Shown: positions 51,642 to 61,002 of the stretch, one piece after another | Position numbering within the stretch: the stretch's first letter is position 1 | Layout of the letters: each line of letters begins with the position of its first letter | DNA from: Oceanospirillum sp048270425 | GTDB taxonomy: Bacteria > Pseudomonadota > Gammaproteobacteria > Pseudomonadales > Halomonadaceae | Direction of reading: 5' to 3' | NCBI GenBank assembly: GCA_048270425.1 | Contig: JBLWSY010000002.1 | Location: forward strand, 186,001 to 250,000 | Length of the DNA: 64,000 bases | Made by a program: the position numbers and the translations under genes | The notes under the pieces: generated by a model | Database searches by the model: none | What the model saw: the letters and a program-made list of their open reading frames with translations, nothing else | What the model was told of the DNA's origin: nothing

Positions 51642-52814
51642 ATGTTTGAGATTTTAGATAATGCAGCAAACGCCAATGCTGTCATCAAGGTTGTTGGTGT
51701 TGGTGGTGGCGGTGGTAACGCAGTGACGCACATGCTTCGACATAATGTTGAGGGCGTGGATTTTATCGTTGCCAATACCGATGCTCAGGCCCTTAAGAAG
51801 GTAGAAGCGAAGAGTATTTTGCAGCTGGGTAGTGAGCTGACTAAAGGACTTGGTGCTGGCGCCAACCCTGAAGTGGGACGTCAGGCAGCCCTTGAGGATC
51901 GTGAGCGCATAGCTGAGCTTCTTAATGGCTCTGATATGGTCTTTATTGCTGCGGGCATGGGTGGTGGTACAGGCACGGGTGGTGCTCCTGTTATTGCAGA
52001 AGTTGCTCGCGAGTTAGGTATTCTGACCGTTGCGGTTGTGACCAAGCCTTTCCCGTTTGAAGGCCGCAAGCGAATGGCAATTGCGGATCAGGGGATTCAG
52101 GCTCTGTCTGAGCATGTTGATTCTCTTATTACTATTCCTAATGAAAAATTGCTGACTGCTCTGGGTAAAAATACCAGCTTGCTTCAGGCTTTCAGTGAAG
52201 CGAACAACGTTTTGTTGGGCGCTGTACAGGGTATTGCTGATCTTATTACGCGCCCTGGTATGATTAACGTCGACTTTGCCGACGTTCGAACGGTTATGTC
52301 TGAGAAAGGCATGGCGATGATGGGTACGGGTACCTCAAGCGGCGAGAATCGCGCTATTGAGGCAACTGAGAAAGCGATCCGTAGTCCTCTTCTGGAAGAT
52401 ATCGATCTGCGTGATGCCCGAGGCATTCTGGTCAATATTTCGGCTGGGTCGGACTTTTCTATCGGTGAGTTTACTGCGGTAGGTGATCTTCTCGACGAGT
52501 TTTCTTCAGAACATTCCACGGTCGTGATTGGTACATCCATTGATCCTGAAATGGACAGCAACGACGAGGTCAAGGTTACCGTTGTGGCAGCTGGTCTGGA
52601 GCAAGATCGAATTGTTCAGGCCCCTAAACCGGCTGCAGCTACGTCAGCCACTAAACCGCAGTCTTCAGCGCCAGTGGATTATACTAAGCTGGACCGCCAG
52701 CCTGCGATTAACCGAAAGGGGCAGGACGCCGCGGCAGTTAAGAAGCAGGCAGAGAATAAGTCCGATATGGATTATTTGGATATCCCTGCATTTCTGAGAC
52801 GACAGGCCGATTAA
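51642..52814 (+). CDS. ftsZ: Cell division GTPase FtsZ
   Basis: Tubulin-like protein forming the Z-ring. 390 residues. The GTP signature GGGTGTGGAPV, the synergy loop region with NVDFADVRTVMSEKG, a variable linker rich in Pro/Ala/Lys and the conserved C-terminal peptide DYLDIPAFLRRQAD, which binds FtsA and ZipA. GAGGAG lies upstream of its ATG. Confidence 0.98.
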   Translation: MFEILDNAANANAVIKVVGVGGGGGNAVTHMLRHNVEGVDFIVANTDAQALKKVEAKSILQLGSELTKGLGAGANPEVGRQAALEDRERIAELLNGSDMVFIAAGMGGGTGTGGAPVIAEVARELGILTVAVVTKPFPFEGRKRMAIADQGIQALSEHVDSLITIPNEKLLTALGKNTSLLQAFSEANNVLLGAVQGIADLITRPGMINVDFADVRTVMSEKGMAMMGTGTSSGENRAIEATEKAIRSPLLEDIDLRDARGILVNISAGSDFSIGEFTAVGDLLDEFSSEHSTVVIGTSIDPEMDSNDEVKVTVVAAGLEQDRIVQAPKPAAATSATKPQSSAPVDYTKLDRQPAINRKGQDAAAVKKQAENKSDMDYLDIPAFLRRQAD

Positions 52815-52867
52815 TTATTTAATTAATATGTGACAAAAGCGGCACAAAATTGCAACAAACTTAGTGG

Positions 52868-52894
52868 TTGAATTTGCTCTTAATCTGTTAGAAT
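52868..52894 (+). promoter_or_regulatory. Probable promoter of lpxC
   Basis: TTGAAT (52868-52873), a 15-nt spacer and an extended -10 TGT-TAGAAT (52886-52894). The short spacer is compensated by the TG element. It would leave a leader of about 30 nt. Confidence 0.6.
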
Positions 52895-52932
52895 TAAGCT
52901 AATTTCCCACCCAGAAGATGAAAGATAATAGC

Positions 52933-53847
52933 ATGATTAAACAGCGGACACTCAAAAATACGATTCGGGCAACTGGTGTAGGTCTTCACTCCGGTGAAAA
53001 AGTGTACCTTACGCTGCGTCCAGCCGCTGCTGATACTGGTATTGTTTTTCGTCGCACGGACCTGGATCCTGTTGTAGAGATCAAAGCTACTGCAACTAAT
53101 GTTAGTGAGACGACCATGTCTACCACTATTTCCAGCGGTGATGTGAAGGTTGGGACGGTGGAGCATCTGCTGTCGGCACTGGCGGGTTTGGGGATTGATA
53201 ACCTTTATGTTGAGGTTAGCGCCCCCGAAGTCCCTATTATGGATGGCAGCTCAGGCCCTTTTGTTTTCCTCGTTCAGTCTGCCGGCATTCAGGAGCAGGA
53301 AGCTGCGAAGAAGTTTATTCGTATCAAGAAGCCTGTTGCAGTAAGTGAGGGTGATAAGAGTGCGTCCTTCGTTCCGTATGACGGTTTCAAGGTTTCATTT
53401 GCAATAGATTTTGATCACCCTGTCTTTACTTCACAGCGCCAGGATATCTCGATTGATTTTTCGAGCACCTCCTTCGTTAAGGAAGTGAGCCGTGCTCGTA
53501 CCTTTGGCTTTATGCAGGATATTGAGTTTTTACGTTCAAAGAATCTTGCATTAGGCGGAAGTATGGACAATGCCATCGTGGTTGATGAATATAGCATTCT
53601 GAACGAAGATGGCTTGCGCTATGAGGACGAGTTCGTTCGCCATAAAGTTTTGGATGCTATTGGTGATCTTTATCTGCTCGGTTATGGTTTGGTTGGCGAG
53701 TTTAAAGGTGTGAAATCAGGTCATGGCCTGAATAATAAGCTGTTGCGTGAACTGCTTTTAAATAAAGATTGTTACGACGTCGTAACCTATGAAGAGTCGG
53801 AAAAATCCCCGATCTCTTACATGAAGCCGGCCGCAGCTGCCAGCTGA
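52933..53847 (+). CDS. lpxC: UDP-3-O-acyl-N-acetylglucosamine deacetylase LpxC
   Basis: Zinc enzyme for the committed step of lipid A synthesis. The most likely start is ATG 52933 (MIKQRTLKNTI..., 304 aa), the family form; an earlier in-frame ATG at 52918 adds five residues. Zinc ligands are expected in TVEHLLSAL and in HKVLDAIGD, and the catalytic His in SGHGLNNKLLREL. Ends the dcw cluster with a strong terminator. Confidence 0.96.
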   Translation: MIKQRTLKNTIRATGVGLHSGEKVYLTLRPAAADTGIVFRRTDLDPVVEIKATATNVSETTMSTTISSGDVKVGTVEHLLSALAGLGIDNLYVEVSAPEVPIMDGSSGPFVFLVQSAGIQEQEAAKKFIRIKKPVAVSEGDKSASFVPYDGFKVSFAIDFDHPVFTSQRQDISIDFSSTSFVKEVSRARTFGFMQDIEFLRSKNLALGGSMDNAIVVDEYSILNEDGLRYEDEFVRHKVLDAIGDLYLLGYGLVGEFKGVKSGHGLNNKLLRELLLNKDCYDVVTYEESEKSPISYMKPAAAAS

Positions 53848-53864
53848 TATTGGCTCAGTAAAAG

Positions 53865-53894
53865 AAAACCTCCTTCGCGGGAGGTTTTTTTTTA
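53865..53894. terminator. Terminator of the dcw cluster
   Basis: AACCTCC (53867-53873) pairs with GGAGGTT (53880-53886), then a run of T to about 53893. Read on the minus strand the same hairpin ends in TTTTCTTTT, so it can also serve the convergent dciA. Confidence 0.88.
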
Positions 53895-53958
53895 ACTTGA
53901 GTGCTGCAGTTTTTGCGTATGCGGCCTGGTTCTATTGTGAGTCTTCAGCAAACACTAG

Positions 53959-53998
53959 AGCTTTCGGTGAATGCTATTAGCCTTCGGTGGGCGCTATG
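53959..53998. repeat. Degenerate 20-bp tandem duplication at the dciA 3' end
   Basis: Units 53959-53978 and 53979-53998 match at 15 of 20 positions and share TTCGGTG and GCTAT cores. They overlap the dciA stop codon and extend downstream of it. No function visible. Confidence 0.5.
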
Positions 53999-54458
53999 AA
54001 CTTTCAGCCTTTCTGATATGTCTTGCCAGTTTGGAGAGGCTTTCTTTTAAAGAGGAGTGGATGCAGTTTTCAGCGGCATGTTCTACCTCCAGTGCGATTT
54101 GTTCTGAACGGTGAGGCTTTTCTCTTATGGCAGGTTTTTTTTGTTTTTTTTCAGGCCTGACTTTGATGGTAACTTTTTCAAGTTGAGCCCAAGTGTAGCG
54201 TTGGTTTATTTTTTGCATCAATAGCCGCTGTTGGAGTCTGAGGCGTGTCAATAAAGCTGCAGATGTGATGTGAATTACAACTTCATAGCGGTTAATATTT
54301 GCCACCTTGGCTTTTCCGGCAAATTGTGGCGGCAGCAGAGAGGATATCTCTGTATCCAACTGTTGCAGAACATCTGCTTTATGAAACAGCTTGGCCAGTA
54401 AGGTATTTTCTTTGTTAATAATCTCATTAAGGCGTTTTGTCGCGCGGTATGATCGCAT
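53994..54458 (-). CDS. dciA: DUF721 protein, DciA-type helicase loader
   Basis: 154-residue protein of the DUF721 family, which includes DciA, the loader of the replicative helicase DnaB in bacteria that lack DnaC/DnaI. The N-terminal KH-like domain (LFHKADVLQQLDTEISSLLPPQFAGKAKVANI... VVIHITSAALLTRLRLQQRLLMQKIN) is recognisable; the C-terminus is Lys-rich and likely disordered. Convergent with lpxC; same lpxC-DUF721-M23-secA neighbourhood as in Pseudomonas. Confidence 0.83.
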   Translation of the reverse strand: MRSYRATKRLNEIINKENTLLAKLFHKADVLQQLDTEISSLLPPQFAGKAKVANINRYEVVIHITSAALLTRLRLQQRLLMQKINQRYTWAQLEKVTIKVRPEKKQKKPAIREKPHRSEQIALEVEHAAENCIHSSLKESLSKLARHIRKAESS

Positions 54459-54526
54459 ATACTGTGCCTGTTAATGGGTCAAGTAAAAAAGTATCTAAGA
54501 TACGGAAATTGTAAAAGGTTGGTTTA

Positions 54527-55456
54527 ATGAATATCGTAATTTTTAATGATAGCCATTCAGCGTCAAAAAACCTACACATACCGGGATGGATGATGGGGCT
54601 TTTACTGACGGTATTCATTGCTGCTCCTCTTGCGGTTGGTGGTGTTGGTCTCTATGTGACCCTGAATAATGAGTCCCCTCTGCTGACTGAAGAGTCTGCC
54701 CAGGAGTGGCTTGATGATATTCGTCAACAGAAAGATGATATCGATATCTTACGTCGTAACTCCCAGGAACAGCTGGATGCGCTGACGGTACGAATTGCTG
54801 AACTCCAGGCTCGCTTGGTACGCCTGGATGCTCTGGGTAAACGATTGACTCATATCGCGGACCTGGAAGAAGGGGAGTTTGATTTTGATCGTACTCCTCC
54901 TGTTGGTGGTCCTGAAGTAATGGAAATGGGGATTAGTGTAGAGGTTGATGATTTTGTCTCTACAATTGATGAATTAGCCCGAACTATTGATGATCGTGAA
55001 CAGCAACTTCAGGTTATTGAATCACTGTTGGGTAGTCGCAAGATTCAGGATGATGTTTTCATTGCTGGCCGCCCTATCAAAAAAGGATGGTTGTCCTCTA
55101 AGTACGGAAAACGAACTGACCCTTTCACGGGTCGTATCGCCTGGCATGAAGGTGTCGATTTTGCCGGTAAAGATGGATCAGATGTTATTGCGGTTGCAGC
55201 GGGTGTTGTAACCTGGGCCGGGCCACGTTACGGCTATGGTCTGTTGGTTGAGATAGATCATGGTGATGGCTATACCACGCGATACGCTCACAATAAAAAA
55301 GCTTTGGTTAAACCCGGTGATATTGTCAGTAAAGGGCAGGTACTTTCTCTGATGGGAAGTAGTGGACGCTCAACTGGCCCCCATGTTCATTACGAAGTAC
55401 GGCACAGGGGACGTTCTATGGACCCTGCGAAGTTTATTTATCGCGCCAGTCGATAA
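54527..55456 (+). CDS. M23 family peptidase (LytM domain)
   Basis: 309 residues: N-terminal membrane anchor (about 20-44), periplasmic coiled coil (about 55-105), then a C-terminal M23/LytM domain. HEGVDFAG gives the HxxxD zinc motif and GPHVHYEVRH the HxH motif, so the catalytic residues look complete, unlike the degenerate EnvC/NlpD activators. A cleavage of peptidoglycan cross-bridges or a divisome-linked role is likely. The DciA-M23-SecA order is conserved. Confidence 0.88.
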   Translation: MNIVIFNDSHSASKNLHIPGWMMGLLLTVFIAAPLAVGGVGLYVTLNNESPLLTEESAQEWLDDIRQQKDDIDILRRNSQEQLDALTVRIAELQARLVRLDALGKRLTHIADLEEGEFDFDRTPPVGGPEVMEMGISVEVDDFVSTIDELARTIDDREQQLQVIESLLGSRKIQDDVFIAGRPIKKGWLSSKYGKRTDPFTGRIAWHEGVDFAGKDGSDVIAVAAGVVTWAGPRYGYGLLVEIDHGDGYTTRYAHNKKALVKPGDIVSKGQVLSLMGSSGRSTGPHVHYEVRHRGRSMDPAKFIYRASR

Positions 55457-55473
55457 ACCCCGCCTTGAATCAT

Positions 55474-55518
55474 TTCTGCCCGCATGAGTACGTGTTACTA
55501 TGCGGGCAGAATTTTTTT
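55474..55518 (+). terminator. Terminator after the M23 gene
   Basis: TTCTGCCCGCAT-AGTA (55474-55490, one bulged G) pairs with 55496-55511 around CGTGT, followed by seven T. Confidence 0.9.
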
Positions 55519-55569
55519 ATTTTTCCGTGCCTTAACGCTCAAATGCGTTCTCAAAGCTGAAGAAATAAC

Positions 55570-58284
55570 ATGGTTGCATCACTATTAAAGAAAATTGTTG
55601 GCAGTAAGAATGACCGTGAACTGAAGCGGTTGAGAAAGACCGTTAACGTCATTAATGGTCTTGAAGATCAGATCAAGTCCCTCACAAATGAAGAGCTACA
55701 GGCTAAAACCGCAGAATTCCGCCAGCGCCTTGAAAAAGGCGAAACCGTAGATACCCTCCTACCCGAAGCTTTTGCTGTATGTCGTGAAGCCAGCTCCCGT
55801 GTAATGGGAATGCGTCACTTTGACGTTCAGTTGATTGGTGGTATGGCGCTTAATGCAGGCAAGATTGCTGAGATGCGCACGGGTGAAGGTAAAACGCTGG
55901 TAGCGACTCTTGCGGTATATCTGAATGCGCTGCCCGGTAAAGGCGTTCACGTTGTTACTGTGAATGATTATCTGGCACGACGTGATGCAGAGTGGATGCG
56001 ACCGCTTTATGAGTTTCTGGGACTGACCGTTGGTGTTTCCGTACCGGGAATGAATTCAGAGCAAAAGCGTGCGGCTTATGCCAGTGATATCACCTATGGG
56101 ACCAACAATGAATTTGGTTTCGATTATCTGCGGGACAACATGGCCTTTAGCCTTGAAGACCGCGTTCAGCGAGAGCTGCACTTTGCTGTGGTCGACGAAG
56201 TTGACTCTATTCTGATTGATGAGGCACGTACCCCTCTGATCATCTCTGGCGCTGTTGAAGACAGTTCAGAGATGTACCGCACCATTAATGAACTGATTCC
56301 AAAACTCCGGGAATGTATCGAAGAGGGCGGTGAAGGCCACTTTACTAAGGACGAGAAGCATCGTTCTGTTGAACTGACAGAAGATGGTCACCAGTTCGTT
56401 GAAGATTTGTTAGTGGAGAAGGGATTGCTGCCGGAAGGGGAAAGTTTATATGCCCCTGCAAACCTGGGGCTGCTCCATCATATCAATGCGGGTCTGCGGG
56501 CTCATACGCTTTTCCAACGTGATGTACACTATATTGTTCAGGATAACGAAATCGTTATCGTTGATGAACATACGGGGCGTACAATGCCCGGTCGTCGCTG
56601 GTCTGAAGGCTTGCATCAGGCTGTAGAAGCCCGCGAAGGTGTTGCTATTCAGAATGAGAGTCAGACACTGGCTTCAACGACTTTCCAGAACTACTTCCGC
56701 CTGTATGACAAACTGTCAGGTATGACAGGTACTGCGGATACAGAAGCTTTTGAATTCCGTCAGATTTACAGTCTTGATGTGGTTGTGATTCCGACTAATA
56801 AAGAAGTACAGCGTCGTGACCTGAATGATTTGATCTTCCTGACCATGGAAGAGAAATTCAACGCCATTATTAAAGATGTGAAATACGAAGTTGAACGTGA
56901 GCGACCTGTTCTTGTAGGTACGGCATCTATTGAAGCGTCTGAGTATCTGAGCCGTCTTCTGACAAAAGCGGGCGTAAAGCATAACGTACTGAACGCAAAG
57001 CAACACGACAAAGAAGCTCATATTATCGCCCAGGCCGGTCGTCCCGGAGCTGTTACCATTGCGACAAACATGGCGGGGCGTGGTACGGATATCGTTTTGG
57101 GCGGTAGTTGGGAAAATGAGATCGAACAGCTCGATTCACCCACCCAGGAACAGATCGACAAGATCAAAACTGAGTGGCAAAAGCGTCACGAAGCCGTTCT
57201 TGCGGCAGGCGGCCTGCATGTGATTGGTTCCGAGCGGCACGAGTCCCGTCGTATTGATAACCAGTTGCGAGGCCGTTCTGGTCGACAGGGTGATCCGGGC
57301 TCTACCCGTTTCTTCCTGTCACTTGAAGATGACCTGATGCGCCTTTTCGCCTCTGAGCGTGTGCGTGGCTTTATGCAGGCCTTGGGCATGGAAAATGGCG
57401 AGGCCATTGAGCACCGCATGGTGACAAGTGCTATTGAAAAAGCTCAGCGTAAGGTTGAAGGACGCAACTTTGATATCCGCAAGCAGTTGCTTGAATACGA
57501 CGATGTCGCTAATGACCAGCGTACTGTTGTTTATCAGCAACGTGAAGAGGTTTTAAGAAGCGAATCTATTGCCGAGATTATTGATTCGATTCGTAGTGAT
57601 GTTCTCAATGATGCGATCAGCACCTTTATACCACCTCAGAGCATGCCTGAGCAGTGGGATATTGCTGGCCTTGAATCCCATCTTGAAGCAGAGTTTGCTT
57701 TGCACTTACCAATTCAGCAATGGCTGGATGAAGATCAGCAGCTGTTCGAAGATAGTCTTCGAGAAAAGATTCTTGAAGAGCTGACCGAAGTGTATCGTGC
57801 TAAAGAGGCGCGGGTTGGTGAAGGCACTATCCGACAGTTTGAGAAACAGGTGTTGCTGCAGGTTCTGGATACTCGTTGGAAGGAACATCTTGCAGCTATG
57901 GATCATCTGCGCCAGGGGATTCACCTGCGAGGTTACGCGCAAAAGAATCCTAAGCAGGAATACAAGCGTGAGTCGTTTGAGTTATTCCAGGAGATGCTGG
58001 GTAATATCAAACACGATGCAATTCGCATTCTGAGTCATGTTCAGGTTCAGCAGGAATCTGATGTAGAAGAGATGGAGCGTCGCCGTCGCGAGGCTCAGGC
58101 TGAGCAGGCGTACCAATACCAGCACGCTGAAAGCAATGCGATGGGTTCAGACAATGAATCTGAGCAGCCGGATGAAGATGCAGCTCAACCCTTTGTGCGT
58201 GAAGGCCGTAAAGTTGGCCGCAACGAGCCTTGCCCGTGTGGTTCAGGCAAAAAGTTCAAGCAGTGTCATGGTAAGTTAAGCTAA
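55570..58284 (+). CDS. secA: Preprotein translocase ATPase SecA
   Basis: Motor of the Sec pathway. 904 residues. Walker A MRTGEGKTLVA, DEAD-like VVDEVDSI, and the helicase motif GRGTDIVLGG are present; the C-terminal zinc-binding tail CPCGSGKKFKQCHG is intact. Single gene, 113 nt after the M23 terminator, with no secM-like gene before it. Followed by argJ after 89 nt. Confidence 0.98.
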   Translation: MVASLLKKIVGSKNDRELKRLRKTVNVINGLEDQIKSLTNEELQAKTAEFRQRLEKGETVDTLLPEAFAVCREASSRVMGMRHFDVQLIGGMALNAGKIAEMRTGEGKTLVATLAVYLNALPGKGVHVVTVNDYLARRDAEWMRPLYEFLGLTVGVSVPGMNSEQKRAAYASDITYGTNNEFGFDYLRDNMAFSLEDRVQRELHFAVVDEVDSILIDEARTPLIISGAVEDSSEMYRTINELIPKLRECIEEGGEGHFTKDEKHRSVELTEDGHQFVEDLLVEKGLLPEGESLYAPANLGLLHHINAGLRAHTLFQRDVHYIVQDNEIVIVDEHTGRTMPGRRWSEGLHQAVEAREGVAIQNESQTLASTTFQNYFRLYDKLSGMTGTADTEAFEFRQIYSLDVVVIPTNKEVQRRDLNDLIFLTMEEKFNAIIKDVKYEVERERPVLVGTASIEASEYLSRLLTKAGVKHNVLNAKQHDKEAHIIAQAGRPGAVTIATNMAGRGTDIVLGGSWENEIEQLDSPTQEQIDKIKTEWQKRHEAVLAAGGLHVIGSERHESRRIDNQLRGRSGRQGDPGSTRFFLSLEDDLMRLFASERVRGFMQALGMENGEAIEHRMVTSAIEKAQRKVEGRNFDIRKQLLEYDDVANDQRTVVYQQREEVLRSESIAEIIDSIRSDVLNDAISTFIPPQSMPEQWDIAGLESHLEAEFALHLPIQQWLDEDQQLFEDSLREKILEELTEVYRAKEARVGEGTIRQFEKQVLLQVLDTRWKEHLAAMDHLRQGIHLRGYAQKNPKQEYKRESFELFQEMLGNIKHDAIRILSHVQVQQESDVEEMERRRREAQAEQAYQYQHAESNAMGSDNESEQPDEDAAQPFVREGRKVGRNEPCPCGSGKKFKQCHGKLS

Positions 58285-58373
58285 CCAAATCAAACTGCTA
58301 GGCCCCGAGTGTTACATGGTGTGTCATTAGTTGTCGCTATCAAGTCGACATTTGTGAATTGAGGAGTGTGGTC

Positions 58374-59588
58374 ATGGCTGTTGGCCCATCGGAATTGCCG
58401 GTATTTAACATTATCTCTGGCGTGCGTTTAGGCGTAGCCAGCGCGGGCATTAAAAAGCCTGGGCGTAAAGATGTTGTGGTTATTGAATGTCCTGCGGGCG
58501 CTACTGTTGCCAGTGTGTTCACCAAAAATGCTTTCTGCGCGGCTCCTGTTCAGGTTGCAAAAATGCATCTGCAAAAAGCGACGCCACGATACTTTCTGGT
58601 AAACACCGGCAATGCCAACGCCGGTACTGGCCCTTCCGGTCTGGAAAACGCAGTCCGCTGCTGCGCCTCTCTGGCTGCAAAAGCTGGTGTGCAGGAGTTT
58701 GAAGTGCTTCCGTTTTCGACGGGAGTCATTGGTGAGCCTCTGCCGGTTGATAAGATTGAAGCGGTATTAGCCGATGCCATTGGAAATCTGGCAGAAGACA
58801 ATTGGGCGTCTGCCGCGGAAGGTATTCTGACGACGGACACTCGTCCGAAGGGTGCCGTTGCAACTGTTGAGATCAATGGTCAGACCGTTAAAATCAGCGG
58901 TATTTCCAAAGGTTCCGGTATGATTAAGCCCAATATGGCAACCATGCTGGGTTATATTGCAACTGATGCCAAGATTGATCAGGCGCTGCTTCAGCAGATG
59001 TTGACGACGACAACGAACCGCTCCTTTAACCGCATTACCATTGATAGTGATACCTCAACAAATGACGCCTGCATGTTGATTGCAACCGGCGCTTCGGCTG
59101 AGATCAAAGCGGATGATGCTGCGGCGGTTGAAGCTTTCCAGCAAGCGCTGGACAGCGTTGCTCAGCCATTAGCGCATGCTATTGTTAAAGACGGTGAAGG
59201 TGCTACCAAGTTTGTCGAGATCACAGTGAGCCACGCTGTTAGCAGTGAGGAAGCGCTTGAAGTTGCTTTCACTGTTGCTCATTCTCCGCTTGTTAAGACC
59301 GCACTGTTTGCCAGTGATGCTAACTGGGGGCGTATTCTGGCTGCCGTTGGCCGGGCGAACGTAGAGCAACTGGATGTAAATAACATCAATATCTGGTTAG
59401 GCGATGAGCAAATTGTTGAGAATGGCGGACGCTGCGCTGCCTATACCGAAGAGGCAGGCTCAGCAGTGATGGCTAAAGAAAATATCACGATCAGTATCGA
59501 TCTGGCCCGTGGTGACGTTGCCGAAACGGTATGGACGACAGACCTTTCTCACGATTATGTCACCATTAATGCTGACTATCGTAGCTGA
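58374..59588 (+). CDS. argJ: Bifunctional ornithine acetyltransferase / N-acetylglutamate synthase ArgJ
   Basis: Transfers acetyl from N-acetylornithine to glutamate, making the arginine pathway cyclic. 404 residues from ATG 58374 with GAGGAG upstream; a TTG 15 nt earlier is less likely. The autoproteolysis site KGSGMIKPNMATMLGYIATDA is intact (nucleophile Thr of ATM), as are GANFG-type TNASTNDACMLIATG motifs. Downstream of secA, as in Pseudomonas. Confidence 0.95.
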   Translation: MAVGPSELPVFNIISGVRLGVASAGIKKPGRKDVVVIECPAGATVASVFTKNAFCAAPVQVAKMHLQKATPRYFLVNTGNANAGTGPSGLENAVRCCASLAAKAGVQEFEVLPFSTGVIGEPLPVDKIEAVLADAIGNLAEDNWASAAEGILTTDTRPKGAVATVEINGQTVKISGISKGSGMIKPNMATMLGYIATDAKIDQALLQQMLTTTTNRSFNRITIDSDTSTNDACMLIATGASAEIKADDAAAVEAFQQALDSVAQPLAHAIVKDGEGATKFVEITVSHAVSSEEALEVAFTVAHSPLVKTALFASDANWGRILAAVGRANVEQLDVNNINIWLGDEQIVENGGRCAAYTEEAGSAVMAKENITISIDLARGDVAETVWTTDLSHDYVTINADYRS

Positions 59589-59654
59589 TATTTGTTGTTG
59601 AAGGATCAGCATCCTTTGTTTGGCTTAATAAGCATTCCGGGATGTAAATAGAGG

Positions 59655-59713
59655 GTGAGGTACAGATTAGTGGGCATAAGTGCCGAAGACACTAATAGGT
59701 GCCTCACTTTTTT
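59655..59713 (+). terminator. Long hairpin terminator after argJ
   Basis: GTGAGGTACAGATTAGTG (59655-59672) pairs, with two mismatches and one wobble, with 59690-59707, and encloses a small inner GGCA/TGCC hairpin. Six T follow from 59708. It sits just before the Nudix gene. Confidence 0.78.
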
Positions 59714-59743
59714 GTTTTAGACTTTATGAAATACAGGTGCCCC

Positions 59744-60691
59744 ATGCCCAAGCATCTTCATGTTGCCGCTGCAGTTGTTCGTAACGAAAAAGGCGAAATT
59801 CTGATTGCTCGCCGTCCTGCTACCGTTGATCAGGGCGGTTTATGGGAGTTTCCGGGCGGTAAGCTTGCTCCCTACGAAACTGGCCGTCAGGCACTGGACC
59901 GTGAGTTGTGCGAAGAAGTAGGCATTCGAATCGAAAGTGCTTCCCCCCTTATTCGTATTCATCATCGTTATCCGGAGCGAGTTGTTTTGCTCGATGTTTG
60001 GCAAGTGGAAGCTTTTACCGGTGAAGCCTATGGTCGTGAAGGCCAGGCTGTTCGCTGGGTTAAAGAGCAGGATCTGATTCAATACACCTTTCCTGAGGCT
60101 AATAAGCCGATTCTTAAAGCGCTGCGTTTACCGGACCATTACATGATCACCGGGGATGCGGAAAACGAGGAAGAGTGGCTGAAAAAATTACAGACCGCTT
60201 TGAATACGGGGGTTGAGCTGGTTCAGCTTCGTGCTCACGAACTGTCAGAAGAGGCGTTTGCAAAACGGGCAGCTGCCGCACTGGAGCTGACTAAGGCAGC
60301 GGGGGCGCGTCTGATTCTTAATGCCGAACCTTCAATGCTTGAGCGGGTCGATGCTGACGGTATCCACTTAACCTCCGAGCGCTTATCGCATTATGCCAGC
60401 CGCCCGATACCTGTGGCTAAATGGTTGTCCTGCGCATGCCATAACACAGTACAGCTTAAGGCTGCCGTTGCTTTGAATGCTGATTTAGCCACTTACAGTC
60501 CCGTTCAGGAAACTGAAAGTCATCCGGGTGTTGAAGCGATCGGTTGGCAGGCATTCCATGAGGCGGTAGAACCTGTCCCTATGCCTGTTTACGCATTAGG
60601 TGGCTTAGGGCGGGCAGAAATACGGCGTGCCCGTGGCCTTGGTGGTCAGGGGGTAGCGGGTATTCGTGCATTCTGGCCTCAGAGTAAATAA
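59744..60691 (+). CDS. Nudix hydrolase fused to a degenerate ThiE-like domain
   Basis: 315 residues. The N-terminal domain is MutT-like (8-oxo-dGTP diphosphatase): VAAAVVRNEKGEILIARRP, Nudix box near GGKLAPYETGRQALDRELCEEVGI. The C-terminal half (about 135-315) looks like thiamine-phosphate synthase (TIM barrel) but lacks its key residues: NAEP replaces NDR, HLTS replaces HLGQ, and the GP..T.TK phosphate motif is missing. This Nudix-ThiE fusion is common in gammaproteobacteria. Start ATG 59744 chosen (AGGTG upstream); earlier in-frame ATGs at 59699 and 59726 exist. Confidence 0.85.
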   Translation: MPKHLHVAAAVVRNEKGEILIARRPATVDQGGLWEFPGGKLAPYETGRQALDRELCEEVGIRIESASPLIRIHHRYPERVVLLDVWQVEAFTGEAYGREGQAVRWVKEQDLIQYTFPEANKPILKALRLPDHYMITGDAENEEEWLKKLQTALNTGVELVQLRAHELSEEAFAKRAAAALELTKAAGARLILNAEPSMLERVDADGIHLTSERLSHYASRPIPVAKWLSCACHNTVQLKAAVALNADLATYSPVQETESHPGVEAIGWQAFHEAVEPVPMPVYALGGLGRAEIRRARGLGGQGVAGIRAFWPQSK

Positions 60692-60720
60692 GGTTAATAG
60701 CACGACGTTTTTACATTCCG

Positions 60721-60753
60721 AAAATACCCGCTGAATGAAGCGGGTATTTTTTT
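60721..60753 (+). terminator. Terminator after the Nudix-ThiE gene
   Basis: AAAATACCCGCT (60721-60732) pairs with AGCGGGTATTTT (60739-60750) around a 6-nt loop, then more T. Symmetric, so it may also act for the convergent yacG. Confidence 0.9.
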
Positions 60754-60795
60754 GTCTGAACTTCGCCCGGGTCTCTTTGATCCAGTTTAAGGGCG

Positions 60796-61002
60796 CTAAT
60801 CTTTTGGATACAGATCCATCATATCGCTACTGGCTTCGTCAAAAGCAGGCTCTCCGGCAATTTTATGACTCTCGCTGGCCCATTCGCCAAGATCAATCAG
60901 GCGGCAACGATCGCTACAGAATGGACGATGCGGACTCTCTTCTCCCCAGATAACATCAGCTTTACAGGTTGGGCATTTGACGGTGAGCGTTTTTTTCGAC
61001 AT
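60796..61002 (-). CDS. yacG: DNA gyrase inhibitor YacG
   Basis: Small zinc protein that inhibits gyrase. 68 residues, usual size. Four Cys ligands: CPTC and CSDRC. Sequence SPHRPFCSDRCRLIDLGEW is the family signature. The pair coaE-yacG (with zapD between them in E. coli) is conserved; here 296 nt separate them. Confidence 0.95.
   Translation of the reverse strand: MSKKTLTVKCPTCKADVIWGEESPHRPFCSDRCRLIDLGEWASESHKIAGEPAFDEASSDMMDLYPKD

Noticed and set aside
55457..55569. secM-like leader gene before secA
   Set aside because: The 113-nt gap holds the M23 terminator and no arrest-peptide frame.
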